The notes: generated by a model from the sequence alone, not told the origin. A stretch of DNA of 64,000 nucleotides from Atrina japonica (GCA_030159075.1 BROG01000468.1:283001-347000); one strand, 5' to 3'. Counted from the first letter of the stretch, positions 27,481 to 39,141 are shown. Translations and numbers: made by a program.

Positions 27481-27794
27481 CACGTTTGATAGATCTACCA
27501 AGTCAAATTGACACATGTTTCCAAACACGATTCTAAATTGAATCATTATAGTATGACAGACAACAAAATATTAAAGCTACCGTAATATATGGAGTCAAGT
27601 TTTACCTGTGCATTCCTATCTTTGGAAAATAAACCGTATTGTTTTGGTTTCTGACAGAACCCGGATGTGCCACTTTACCTTGGTAGACTTGTAGTGCTTC
27701 ATTTTACTCTAACTTACTCGTCTTGAGCATTATAACTTTGGTATTATGTTTATATTATTTATAACCACTAGGTTGTTGCTGGTGGACCGTGTGA

Positions 27795-28080
27795 GTCCTG
27801 GTATCTCGATACCAACTGATAATCTTCTACCAAAGTAATATTTGGCACTGATAACACCATTTAAATTCCAAATCTTTCTAAAGCTAAGATAGTCAACTTT
27901 TTACAGTGGTTACTCTTAAACGGATTTCGGCTATACTTTTAGATTTATTATTTGTCCTTGTAAGAGACCATTTTCTCTTTAGAAAATGCACATACATTTT
28001 GAATTGGAGTTCAACTGATAAAGTCTAAATGACAGAAACGATCGTCTTGAGCATTATAATTTTGGTATTATGTTTATAAT
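27795..28080 (+). repeat. Dispersed repeat, family D, longest plus-strand copy
   Basis: Contains gctaagatagtcaacttttt, acagtggttactctta, cggatttcggctatactttt and agaaacgatcgtcttgagca in this order. The inverse is at 47240-47490. A short extra piece (tcgtcttgagcattataact) is at 27719. Confidence 0.65.
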
Positions 28081-28284
28081 TTTTATTATGTCAGTGATTT
28101 CCTTATATACATTCTTGTGTTGCATTTTACTCTAACGTATTATGCAGCTGACTTAGTTTTATACACTTTGGTGTTGCCTTTTACTCTAGTGTATTATGTA
28201 AGTGACTTCGAATTGTACATATGGCTATCGTCTTTGACACTAATTTTTTTTCTAAATCATTTTCTTTCTTATTTTACTATTTAC

Positions 28285-29115
28285 ACAATATTAAATCATA
28301 CGACTTCTCTACTCTTAACACAACAATTCCACATAAAAAAGTAAAAGAGAGATGATTTAGCATCATAGACAACTGTTTTTTCACTAAAGGTGGTACCCGA
28401 AAAATTTAAATATCTAGTAAATGTTTATCATACTTATTTTTCCAACACCACTCTGATTCTACACATAAATAACTTAATTTAATATAAAAAGATAATTTGT
28501 AATAGACAATATATTTGTAATGTTCGGAGACGTGGTCTTTCAACAACATGTCGGCACTCCTATAGGCACACAATTGGATGACCTGTTCCTTTATTCATAC
28601 GAAGCAAACTTCATGCAGAAACTGCTGCAACAGAAGAAGAAAAAGCTAGCGGTGTCCTTTAATTTGACATTTAGATATATCGACGACGTGTTGTCAATTA
28701 ATAATGACAATTTTAATACATATGTTAATGTGATATATCCCAGCGAACTAGAAATTAATAATTCAACAGAATATTCTTCATACTTAGACATTTTTTACTA
28801 TAAACACAGACCGTACATTAACAAGTAAACATACGACAAACGCGACGATGTCTGCTTTCCCATCGTAATTATTCCATCCCAAAATCACCCGCATACGGAG
28901 TTTATATTTCACAAATGATCCGATACGCCAGGCGTGTTCAACATACGAACATTTTATATACAGAGGTAAACTACTCACTGACAATTATTGACACAGAGAT
29001 ATCGAAAACCGCGTTTGATGTCGACGTTCCGCAAATTTTACGGTCGGTATAATAGTCTTGTTTGCGATTACTCTGTTTCACTACGTGAAATGTTGAGTTG
29101 CATGTTTGATGGCGT
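28285..29115 (+). pseudogene. Penelope-like reverse transcriptase fragment (central and C-terminal)
   Basis: Starts near the motif A region (cttctctactcttaacacaa) and includes the region of motif B, altered to VGTPIGTQ with several residues deleted. The longest frame is 28520-28828 and keeps FRYIDDVLSINN with an intact catalytic YIDD. Stops and indels after 28828 break the C-terminal part. It lies between genes B and C. Confidence 0.78.
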
Positions 29116-29340
29116 TTGTTGAGTCGTCTGTACCAATTGTGACGAGGACTCGTTCCTCCCTTATTTTAATTGAATTGGACAGTAGACTCACGGCGGGTAT
29201 GACCGGTCGACTGGGGATGCTTCTCCACCATGGCACCTGATCCCACCTCTTGATTTGAATAGGTCCATGTTTGTCCTTTTTTACCAGATTTGTACCTATA
29301 ATCTGGACATCCTAAAGATCTTTACTTTGGTATCAGATTT
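29116..29340 (+). repeat. Penelope-like 3' tail following the RT fragment
   Basis: Begins gtcgtctgtaccaattgtga, then actcacggcgggtatgaccg and gcacctgatcccacctcttg; continuous with the RT fragment before it. Confidence 0.8.
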
Positions 29341-29344
29341 TTTT

Positions 29345-29600
29345 TATTAAACTGATGTACAATAACAAAAACTAGATATAAACAGGCATGAAAATTCGTA
29401 AACTCCTATATATTTTGTGGAAATTGCTTGAGAAACCTAATTTTTGGCAATTAGTTATTTACAATTTATTCATTCCACTTATTTCTAGCTTTGTATATCA
29501 CACTGGACCTCATCTTATTTTTACAAAATATATAGGTCGATCTTATTGTGTCTGTGTATATTGTTATTCTACATCAAGCAAATTTTTACCACTCTGGATC
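29345..29600 (+). repeat. Duplicated unknown segment, copy 2
   Basis: Corresponds to 25860-26165 (ggaaattgcttgagaaacc, ctcatcttatttttacaaaa, tatataggt, gtgtctgtgtat). Confidence 0.55.
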
Positions 29601-29689
29601 TTCGTGACTGCCCCCCGTAAAATCACGGTTTACTGTCTTTTTGAGACTCATATAAAACTGGACCCGTCACAGTTGTCACTGTAATGAAC

Positions 29690-29765
29690 AGTTTGGTGCC
29701 GAGATTTGGCATTTGGTGACGTTCTATATGAGTGTTTTTGACGGGACGTTAATAACTAAAACAAT
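29690..29765 (+). mobile_element. SINE family A, 3' fragment
   Basis: ggcatttggtgacgttctat, atgagtg and gacgggacgtta match the end of the 5134 copy. Confidence 0.6.
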
Positions 29766-29804
29766 CTTTCAGTCATAAAATGGCATTTTACAACAGTTTA
29801 TTGG

Positions 29805-29977
29805 TGGAGGAGAAAAATCCCCGGTTACCCATATAAAGACCCCCACTGACCAGTTCCGCAGGAAAACTTTTTGACAAATACAATCTTTCAGTCATATGAT
29901 GGCTTAATTCGAACCAGAGGTGAGAGGCCTTCCGATTTAAAGCGCAATGCTCTAACCACTCGGCCACGGCGGCCCCC
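29805..29977 (-). mobile_element. SINE family B, reversed
   Basis: On the minus strand the head is ggccgccgtggccgagtggt, then tagagcattgcgctttaaat, a tRNA-like A box. The body is shortened and ends at tggtggaggagaaaaatccc on the plus strand. Confidence 0.75.
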
Positions 29978-30077
29978 AGGTTTGGTGTTGCATTTTACTC
30001 CAATGCATTACTTCAGCGACATCAATAGATACAATTTGCTGTTTACTTGCCTTTAATGACATCAATATATACATTTG

Positions 30078-30325
30078 CTGTATGGAAATGTCACCAGCTG
30101 AAGGTGAAATGCCAAAATTTTTGTACTGTGTTATGGACTGATGCCAATCAAGTGAGGGTTTTTTAATTTCTTTGACGTGCCACGCCTTCCTTGTCATGGG
30201 ACCTCGGATGTAAGTCTCATCCAAAAGACCCGTGACTTTCACTTCGTGTGCTGTGCGATTGGTGAAGGTACCGTTTTTAAAAAGTCTTTGCTACCCCCGG
30301 TACCAAGAACCGAACAACAACTATC
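30078..30325 (-). mobile_element. SINE-like element, family C, reversed
   Basis: Minus strand shows gtcttttggatgagacttac, then atccgaggtccc, and a tail with ttcaccttcagctggtgaca, a tail-block order typical of tRNA SINEs but different from families A and B. The head is degraded. Confidence 0.5.
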
Positions 30326-30701
30326 GAGCTACTCAACATTTCACTCATTGAAACACTGTAATTGCAAGCAATGCCGACCATAAAACTTGAGAAATGCTGA
30401 CATCAAACGTGATTCTCGATATACTTCTGACAACAACTTATCAGGGAGTAGTTTGCCTCTGTATATGTGATGTTGATATGTTGAACATGCTAGAACATAT
30501 CATATCTGCGAGATATTTTTAACAAAATATACAGATCATATTACTACTTCAATTAGCAAAAGAAATGAAATTATCAAGCATGTCATATTGTTTAGTTGTT
30601 TTTGATTTTCCGTCTGTGTCTATAGTAATTAAAATGAGCAAGTAGGAAGCTTGTATCTTATGTCCTGTGGTATATCTAATGTCTTTCATTGGGATATTGT
30701 A

Positions 30702-30926
30702 TTTTTATTGTTGTATAACGTCCCACTCATATGCAGATGTCATCAAATGCCAGTGAAGGGCTATTGAGCAGGACGGTTCTTGTGCCGTCACATACTGTGA
30801 CACAATACTTCGGTTTATTTACTGTCTCATCGGAAGGACAGGAAAACGACCTGCCGCTGGCTGGATTCGAACTCAATACCCCACGATCAAGAGTCGAGTG
30901 CGCTACCGACTGAGCCAGGTCCGCTC
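30702..30926 (-). mobile_element. SINE family A, reversed
   Basis: On the minus strand: ctggctcagtcggtagcgca head, gagttcgaatcc B box, gatgagacagtaaa, gcatttgatgacatctgcat and a tail with caacaataaaaat. Confidence 0.85.
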
Positions 30927-31147
30927 GGTAACCCTTGTAACTGTCTAAACTTGAAACTGATAAATAAAGAATGGTCAGAACGGAGAGAGAGAATCTCAAA
31001 AGTCAACATTAATAATCAGTAGAATTATGAGGTCGACAGATACACACAGAGACAACAATGTGAAAATTTCCAAATGTGACCAAATTACGACAATAATTGC
31101 TACTTTGCGACCAAATTACGACAACAATTGCTACCTTTAGTACACCA

Positions 31148-31186
31148 ATAGTCGAGCGCACTACCGAATGAGCCAGGCCGGCTCCA
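31148..31186 (-). mobile_element. SINE family A head fragment, reversed
   Basis: Minus strand gccggcctggctcattcggt, then agtgcgctcgact: only the A-box half remains. Confidence 0.6.
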
Positions 31187-31345
31187 TAAGGATATACCGC
31201 AATAACATACGAATGAAAATTGTCATTATTAATTGACAAAACACCTTCGATATGTCAAATTAAAGGCCAACCGCAGTTTGGTTTTTTCTGATAATATAAA
31301 AAGCTTCTGAATGAATTATGTTGCATATGAATAAAGAAACAGGGC

Positions 31346-31545
31346 CAAAGTCACAACATTTACTCAGTACTCAAGCTCAACTAAATTTCCACGAGTTTTA
31401 GGTAAAACACAAAATCTATTCTGTAATTGGACATGTGTTTGCGTATTGGGGGCATGCAATTGTAAATAGTAATCAGAATTGGTGCTTATTTGAAGAAAAC
31501 TTTAGAAATATTAAAACTTTATTTTAATTTGTACTCGAATTTTTA
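31346..31545. mobile_element. MITE-like element, family 1, left part
   Basis: Matches the left half of 2585-2972 (catttactcagtactcaagc, ttggacatgtgtttgcgtat, gcttatttgaagaaaacttt); the right end is lost. Confidence 0.65.
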
Positions 31546-31549
31546 AGCT

Positions 31550-31680
31550 TAATCCTCCATGGCACCTGATCCCATCTCTGGATTTCCAGAGGTCCGTGTT
31601 CGTCTAATGTTCACCATATTTGTTTCCTGGACATCTTGAAGATAAATAATTTGGTATCTGTGATTTTTATATTTTAAAAT
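31550..31680 (+). repeat. Penelope-like 3' tail fragment
   Basis: Starts inside the tail (cctccatggcacctgatccc). It ends about 60 bp from the stop codon of gene C. Confidence 0.7.
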
Positions 31681-31716
31681 TTTTTTGACTGAGTTAAAAA
31701 TTGTTTTGATTTCTAT

Positions 31717-31734
31717 TTTTATTTACAATTTATT
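31717..31734 (-). terminator. Poly(A) signals of gene C
   Basis: Two AATAAA hexamers (31734-31729 and about 31722-31717) follow the TAG within 25 nt, matching the short 3' UTR inferred for gene B. Confidence 0.5.
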
Positions 31735-31740
31735 AAGATA

Positions 31741-32863
31741 CTATGAGTTGGCATGGCAACCTGCTGCTTGAACTTTTCTCCAGTAATACAAGGTGGTGTG
31801 ATCATGATTTCCATTTGGACCGCCATTATGTAACCTCGCATAGCATTCGCAGTTCCGGTGACCACCTGGACAGTTTCCTCCATATCTTTCCATGTAGTTC
31901 CTTATACAATTTTCTGCACACGTCTTGTCAACCGCACATTCCTTCCAGCCTACATAAAAAAAGAAATAAACATTTTAAAATTCATCAATTTGTAACAAAA
32001 ATAATTTGGATAGTAGCACAGATGTATAATAAATAGTTTTAACTCCTAAGATTTTGTGAAATTGGTCGGTGACTCGATTTCTCTCATCGCAAATTAAAGG
32101 CACCAGGAACGAATATCAACCCAATTGCATAAATCTTAGGGCACCTGTTCGATGGCGGTTGTTAACACGTCTGCTCCAATTGTGACGAGGATTTAGTCCG
32201 CACTTATTTCATCTGACTTTGACTGTGGACACACAGCGGGTGTGACCGGTCAACAGATGATGCTTACCACTTCATGGTACTTGATCCTATCTCTAGATTT
32301 CCAGAGGTCCATCTTTTTCCAATATTAATCAGATTTGTATATTGTATCCTGGACATCCTGAAGATTAATACTTCGGAATCTGAGATTTTTATATCACGAT
32401 TAACTGACATTGAATAAAATTGTTAATTATTTTCTTCCCATCCTTCTTATGGATTGTATTCTCACCAATAGACCATTTTCTAGTTGTCGTGTTACGTCAT
32501 GGTTCGTCATAATAAAGTGTGGTTTCAAAGAGCAAAGTAGGACATCAGTATATTCGGATTGTATATCTAGAGATATTAATATCATGAAGTAATAGCTGCC
32601 AGATTTGAAAAAGTGACGACACTTTCTACATTTACAAAAGATATAATCTAACTAAAATTAATTGCTCGCAGATGAAGTGAAATAGGATAACACGGAATAT
32701 TGTCAATGAAAATATTACATATTGTCATAGCACATGTAGTTTGTCCATACTCTAGTGTGTCAAAAACAAAATTCTGACGTAGCAAAATGATAGATACGAC
32801 TTGTGTGGAAGGTGATAGAATATTTACAACTATCTATATGTCTCGTCTTTCAATCAGAAAATG

Positions 32864-32947
<84 letters not shown>

Positions 32948-35784
32948 CAGAAAATAATCAATTTGTCGAAAGGTGATTGGATAGAACATGATCATGTAAT
33001 GTCTTTATAAAAATCCACAATTTGCCTGCGAATGTCTTTATCCCGTCTGTATTTTATGATCGGGTTTGGGGTTTTTATATCACACAGCTTGGTGTTCATT
33101 TAGAATATTATTGATTTCTTTTGTTGTTGTTGTTGTTGTTGTAGTTGTTATTGGTGTTGTTGTTGTTGTTGTTGCTGTTGTTGTTTTATATTTGTATATT
33201 TCTGAATTCGTTATAATAGTTTCCTTACATGGAAACTATAGAGAGAAGAAGCCATATCGTTTCTATTCCCGCCATGTTAACGATATCAGGCCATTAACTA
33301 TGTAACTAGTAAGGTACTTACTTGCGCCAGGAGAATAACAGTCTATGTAGTACGGGCTCTTGATTTGGTAATACCCACAAGATAGAGTCCCTTCATCCAT
33401 TGCACAAGGCAAAGGTCGGCACCCTGATTCAACCTACAAGAATAATTATGAGACACTGATCAATTATATGAACATGTACAATTTATACCAAAATAATGTG
33501 GAATATCCAGGTCCGGTCAAAAACTTAAAAAACACCCTCTACTTTCCAAAAAATGAAGTGCACAGGTAAAACACTTTACCTCCACTGATTTCATGCATTA
33601 CTTTATTGAACTAATCTGCGCTGAAATCTAGCCTGTCACCATTGTCATGATTTAAAGGTATACATGCTTTCAAAACTGAGTTTTCTGACTAATCATCAAC
33701 AATGTGTTGTTTATAGAAATAACGCTTCGTCTTTGAAATATGTTATTGCCGGTGTACTACAAAGTGTGGTCCTTGCTCCTCATCTATTTTTATTTAACAT
33801 TAACGGTATGGTTGATACGATGAAGACTGTAGTTGGACATTTAGTAGACGATTCTTCTCTTCAAGAATTCTATATAGACTTAAACGTTATTAACTAAAAC
33901 ATAAACCGTTTGTAAAAAAAAATAAATGATTTATGCAGTTCGATCCTACTGAGACGAAAGTTGTTCTACTTTGTTCAGGAAAACCAAATATTACATACAC
34001 GTATAATAATGAACCACGTCTTGTTTTGGTCCTTATTGTCTCATTTTTCTTAGTAGTAACAACAATTATCATCACGTTTACTATATTAAAACACCATCCT
34101 AAAATAACCGCTTTAAAGCAACTGAAACATAAAGTAAGCAAGGTCATTGCCAATTCCAATATAAGATTCACAATAGATTAGTTCCGGATTTTCTTCCCCT
34201 AGACGGAGTGACCATAATATCCATAATCTTAGTAACTACCAAATACACTGATTTCGAGTAGATATATATTCAAAAGGTTAATTACCCACTTTTCTATACG
34301 CTTATTAAATGGACGTGGTGGTTCTGTAAAACAAATTGCATCAACACTTGCATTTGATATGAAAGTTTCAACTATACCTGTTAAACCAAAACATTTAGAT
34401 GTCGGACACCGACATCTCTCACTGCGCTCGGCACGTTTTAGATATAAATGTAGAGGTCTAAAAATAATGTGTTCCTCATCTCCCAGATGATCAGATATGC
34501 CAGGGCGTGTTCAACATTTGAATATTTCATATACAGAGGCAAACTGCTTACTGACAAGTTGTTGTCGCAAGGATATCAGGAAATGCGTTTTATGTCAACA
34601 TTTCGCAAATTTTACAGTCGGTATAGTGAACTTGTCTGCAATTACAGTGTTGCACTGAGTAACGTGTTGAATCACTTGCTCGGTAGTGGTTGTTGAATCG
34701 TTTTTACTGATTATGATGAGGATCCATTCATTATTTCATTTGAAATCAATTCTCCGTTGCTGTGCCCGGTCGACAGGAGATGCTTACTCCTCCTACATGG
34801 CCCTTGATCCTAACTCCAATTTTCAGAGATCCTTGTGTGTCCAGATTCCACCATATATTTATATACAGTGGAACCTCCGCTAAAAACCACCTCCCTTGGA
34901 AGACATTTAAGACCATAAATACACGGTCTCTTGATAAACATTTAGTAAGTACATAACCTCACCTGAGATACCACCTCTATAATCAGACCATTTTGAGTCA
35001 GTCAATTAGGTGGTCTTAAAGGCAAGTTAAACTGTATACAAAGTACCTACCTCACAAATACAACGTAAGCATTCGTTTGAAATTGTGGCATCTGTAAAAA
35101 AAAAGAAAAATATAAGGTGATTAATTGTTAAAACTAATGGTGCTTTGGAAACGTTGTAACTGATCTTTCGCCAAGCACCTGGCATGAAAAGTGAAAATAA
35201 TGGATATCGCGGATGAGACTGTGCCATGGCGGGATTGGCACGTAAAGGAACCCTTACTGCACTGCCACAAGTCCATAGCGAAGTCAAAATCTGTGGGGAT
35301 TCACTTAGAGCTGTTTACACCTCCATATAAGTGAAATCTTGACGGGGATGTAAAAAACAATAAAATAAATATACAAATATTGATTATCGAACGTCTGTTT
35401 CGAATGTATATACCAATACTTTATCCTGTTTTATCGTGTGTGGTTTTTTTCTTTATGCTACCCTGCATTTCTTTTATTTTGAAAGTGCCTTGAAACGTGA
35501 TTAGACTAACTTTACTAATTCGAACGGATCCATTTAACTTGCAAAAGTGACACAATATTTTGTACGACTTCGTCATGACCTTAAATCGTATAACGTGTAA
35601 TCACATTATATAAATAGGAACATAATTATACCAAATTCATTTTTTCAATGTTTTGTGAAATCCATTTAAAAGTATTTTTTTTAAATATTCACAAATTCAT
35701 TTACATCGTAAAAGAAAATTCCAAACCTGAAAAATTTATGTATAAAACCGCTGTCAAGAAAAGGAAGCAAAATGTAGACACCAT
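31741..35784 (-). CDS. Secreted i-type lysozyme (gene C)
   Basis: Four exons on the minus strand: 35784-35727, 35091-35051, 33433-33322 and 31949-31741. They total 420 nt, giving 139 aa and a TAG stop. Phases are 1, 0, 1, exactly as in gene B. Residues 1-19 are a signal peptide (MVSTFCFLFLTAVLYINFS). CLRCICE, VESGC (Glu35), Asp46, TLSCGYYQIK and ARLHNGGPNG are present, with 14 cysteines. In the third exon 30 of 37 residues match gene B, against about 25 of 37 between B and A, so B and C are the younger pair. The last exon is one codon longer than that of B (an extra Gly near GNCPGG), and the first exon is one codon shorter. The exon 2 donor is GTAGGT rather than GTAAGT, and a MITE begins 12 bp into that intron. 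The other introns hold a LINE fragment and Penelope-like remnants. It appears intact and active. Confidence 0.92.
32140..32395 (+). repeat. Penelope-like 3' tail in intron 3 of gene C
   Basis: Begins cctgttcgatggcggttgtt (the last codons and stop region of the RT) and continues with caattgtgacgaggattta and acacagcgggtgtgaccggt. Confidence 0.72.
32866..32940. repeat. (AT)n microsatellite
   Basis: About 75 bp of AT in intron 3 of gene C. Confidence 0.95.
33119..33186. repeat. (TTG)n trinucleotide repeat
   Basis: Interrupted TTG repeat, about 22 units, in intron 3 of gene C. Confidence 0.9.
33655..34180 (+). pseudogene. LINE (non-LTR) reverse transcriptase fragment in intron 2 of gene C
   Basis: Two frames (33664-33897 and 33933-34181) read like a decayed non-LTR retrotransposon palm. 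The first has VIAGVLQSVVLAPHLFLFNI, the GVPQGSVLGPLLFL-type block with substitutions, and then HLVDDSSLQE where an FADDT-type catalytic motif is expected. The second has FDPTETKVVLLCS and a LKQLKHKVS block. Lesions include stops and altered catalytic surroundings, so it is inactive. The family (Jockey/CR1-like) is not resolved. It is antisense to gene C. Confidence 0.65.
34465..34870 (+). pseudogene. Penelope-like RT C-terminus plus 3' tail in intron 2 of gene C
   Basis: Residues SQMIRYARACSTFEYFIYRG, KLLTDKLLSQGYQ and FMSTFRKFYSRYSELV are in one frame (34469-34696), ending at the stop where copies at 21609 and 29115 also end. A shortened tail follows (ggtcgacaggagatgcttac). Confidence 0.78.
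34862..35038. mobile_element. pogo/Tc1-type MITE next to gene C exon 2
   Basis: Ends tatacagtggaacctccgc and ggcaagttaaactgtata are inverted repeats with TA borders. Internal aaccacctccc / gaggtggt-type blocks are also inverted. It stops 12 bp from the exon 2 boundary at 35051. Confidence 0.75.
35205..35375 (+). mobile_element. SINE family A, degraded, head missing
   Basis: Blocks cacgtaaaggaacccttact, gcactgccacaagtccatag and gtgaaatcttgacggggatg follow the body order of the 5134 copy. It lies in intron 1 of gene C. Confidence 0.6.
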
Positions 35785-35987
35785 TTTGTCGAAAATCCTC
35801 TCTTTGAAATCTGTTAGAATTGGAATAATATAAATGATAAGAAACATTTGTAAAATATTTACAACCAAAATATGAAAAATGACTATTAAAATTGTTACAA
35901 ATTTCATATGAATACATTTTTCAGAGCTGTAAACTTTTTCAAATATGAATTTGTCTAAAGTCTGTTATCTTTTCTTTAAAGTCCGTT

Positions 35988-35989
<2 letters not shown>

Positions 35990-36018
<29 letters not shown>
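35990..36018. repeat. Poly-T tract
   Basis: About 29 T residues between the promoter and start codon of gene C. Confidence 0.9.
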
Positions 36019-36077
36019 GTATTTAAAATTTCGTTTTACTTGAACAAATCATACCAACATGATATATTCTCCTGGCA

Positions 36078-36182
36078 CAATTTGCGGTTTGTAAACTTGA
36101 CACTTTATATACAGTGTTAATCCTCAGATAAGTTAGGTATATTACCAAATAAGGATGCTTTCTTTGATAACCATATTATCAC
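36078..36182 (-). promoter_or_regulatory. Core promoter of gene C: TATA box and paired GATA sites
   Basis: The arrangement matches gene B. TATATAAA is at 36111-36104 and the CCGCAAATTG block near 36087-36078. GATA sites are at 36181-36176 (TGATAA) and 36170-36165 (TTATCA), with a proximal TTATCT near 36130-36125. The start of transcription would be near 36082, about 300 nt before the ATG at 35784. A poly-T tract (35990-36018 on the plus strand) lies inside the predicted leader or a leader intron. Confidence 0.6.
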
Positions 36183-36184
36183 AG

Positions 36185-37240
36185 TCTTGACCTTTGTATA
36201 TATGACATCTGGTAGATGATAAATGTTTACTTACATAGTTCAACTGAGTACAGGGCAGATTGAATACCAGTGTTTCAGATTTTTAAGTAATCCGTTTTGG
36301 ATCCTGATTTTTCGTGTGCCATTCAACTTTGTTAGTCATAGCAATTTCCAGTTTTTGTGCCTCTCTGTTGATCAACAAATATAACAATTCCAGCATGTAG
36401 AATGTGCTTTTCGCCGAGAAATGGGTATCTCTTGTAGTCTTACGGGGAAGGACACCTGGTCACATGACCAGAATGTCAATACAGTAAACTAAACTGGAAC
36501 TGATATTGGCAATAAGAACAAACATGACAGACGACACAAATTTGTCCCCAGAGGACAAATCGAATAGTAAATTCACATCAAGAAGTAAAAATCATGTCTT
36601 TGTGTCATCTATGAAGCACAGCTTCACATTGTACGCCAACTTTTGTCTATCTGTTCCTCTGGGTGGAGATTTTGACATAAATTATCATTACTTTGTTTTT
36701 GTATATGATACTTTTGTGAAACTTATAGGAAATTATGATGAGGTACATCGCTCTGTCAAGGTCAAGGTTATGTCCAATGTCACACTCAAGGTCAAATAGA
36801 GGTCCAGTCTTCTGTTCAAAAATACTCAATATTTCTTCGCTATATACCCTAACTTGTTTTATTGAATTTAAATAATTGTGAACGATTCTGAATTGATCAT
36901 TTACAGAAAAAATAAAATACATTGATGTCAAGCTTGTATTATTTAGCTTGAAAATGTCGCTTTCAGCTTAAATTCGCCCTCTTATCTATGGATGAAAAAT
37001 AAATGGGAGCGAAGAGGTATACAGTAAACATAGTTACACTATGAACTTCCAAATATATATATATATATCAAAGAGAATATCAACACGTTTGAAAATTATA
37101 GTCGTGTCATACAACACACATGTTATCGTCAAATGCACGTGGTTAAGTTCATATCGTCATATCTGTTCAGTTCTATCTACAACTAGTGTCACCCTGACAT
37201 GTCCAGCGACCAAGATAAGAGACAATCGTTAACTCTGTCC
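36185..37240. other. Gene-free stretch upstream of the cluster
   Basis: No gene recognised. Three AAGGTCA-type half-sites cluster at 36757-36797. The 97-codon frame at 36506-36799 has no family signature. Confidence 0.45.
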
Positions 37241-37244
37241 TAAA

Positions 37245-38570
37245 ATATTATCATTTAAAGTCGTTTATATACATTCTGATACATCATATATTATCATTTG
37301 AAGTTGTTTATATACATTTTGAAACACCATATATTATCATTTGAAGTTGTTTATATACATTTCGATGCATCATATATTATCATTTAAAGTTGTTTATATA
37401 TATATTATGATACATCATATATTATCATTTCTTTACATACATTTTGATACATCATATCTTATTATTTGAAGTTGTTTATATACATTCTGATACATCATAT
37501 ATTATCATTTGAAGTTGTTTATATACATTTTGAAACACCATATATTATCATTTGAAGTTGTTTATATACATTTCGATGCATCATATATTATCATTTAAAG
37601 TTGTTTATATATATTATGATACATCATATATTATCATTTCTTTACATACATTTTGATACATCATATCTTATTATTTGAAGTTGTTTATATACATTTTGAT
37701 ACATCATATATTATTATTTCTTTACATACATTTTGACACATCATATCTTATTATTTGAAGTTGTTTATATACATTTTGATACATCATATATTATCATTTG
37801 AAGTTGTTTATATACATTTTGAAACACCATATATGTTTATATACATTTCGATGCATCATATATTATCATTTAAAGTTGTTTATATATATTATGATACATC
37901 ATATATTATTATTTCTTTACATACATTTTGATACATCATATCTTATTATTTGAAGTTGTTTATATACATTTTGAAACACCATATATGTTTATATACATTT
38001 CGATGCATCATATATTATCATTTAAAGTTGTTTATATATATTATGATACATCATATATTATCATTTCTTTACATACATTTTGATACATCATATATCATTA
38101 TTTGAAGTTGTTTATATACATTTTGAAACACCATATATGTTTATATACATTTCGATGCATCATATATTATCATTTAAAGCTGTTTATATATATATTATGA
38201 TACATCATATATTATCATTTCTTTACATACATTTTGATACATCATATATCATTATTTGAAGTTGTTTATATACATTTCGATGCATCATATATTATCATTT
38301 AAAGTTGTTTATATATATATTATGATACATCATATATTATCATTTCTTTACATACATTTTGATACATCATATATTATCATTTCTTTACATACATTTTGAT
38401 ACATCATATATTATCATTTCTTTACATACATTTTGATACATCATATATTATCATTTCTTTACATACATTTTGATACATCATATATTATCATTTCTTTACA
38501 TACATTTTGATACATCATATATTATTATTTGAAGTTGTTTATATATATTCTGATACATCATATATTGTGA
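37245..38570. repeat. Minisatellite with mixed 44- and 37-bp units
   Basis: Long unit: tgatacatcatatattatca, then tttgaagttgtttatataca, tttt. Short unit: catttctttacatacatttt plus the same core. Long and short units alternate on the left; the right end (38330-38520) has five pure short units. About 30 units in all. Confidence 0.92.
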
Positions 38571-38775
38571 CGAGGATTTGTTCCTCACTTCATTTGAATT
38601 TGTCTGTGGACTCACGGCGAGTGTAACCGGACAAAAGGGGATGCTTATTCCTCCATGACACCTGATTCTACCTCTTGGTTTCCAGAGACCCGTGTTTGTC
38701 CGATATTCACCAGATTTGTATATGCCTCCTGGACATTCTGAAGATTTATACATTGGTATCTATGATTTTCATACT
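38571..38775 (+). repeat. Penelope-like 3' tail
   Basis: Starts tgtgacgaggatttgttcct immediately at the minisatellite end, then actcacggcgagtgtaaccg and ccaccagatt-type end blocks. Confidence 0.75.
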
Positions 38776-39068
38776 GTTATATAAATCTGTTAATCTTATA
38801 ACTAAGTATTAATATCAATGCTATTTGTAAAAGATAAGCAATGCTTAATATTAGGTGTGGGTGTTGGTTCATTGTATTTCCTACAGTTAAAATTGTTATT
38901 TTATCATAAAATATCTCTATTAACTAAACTGACGATCTTTCAATCCATTCTTGTAAAGCTGCATCGCCAAAGAGGACGCCGAGTTGTGAAAAAAGTCATG
39001 GCGTCTATACGACAAGTTCGGGTTATGATATACTAATAAACCTATATAGTACAACACTATACCGCGTA

Positions 39069-39092
39069 TATTATATATATATATATATATAT

Positions 39093-39136
<44 letters not shown>

Positions 39137-39141
39137 GATAT

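Noticed and set aside
31743..32036. 97-codon plus-strand frame
   Set aside because: Shadow of the last exon of gene C.
36506..36799. 97-codon frame upstream of gene C
   Set aside because: No recognisable motif; its end consists of AAGGTCA-type repetition and no splice or promoter context supports it.
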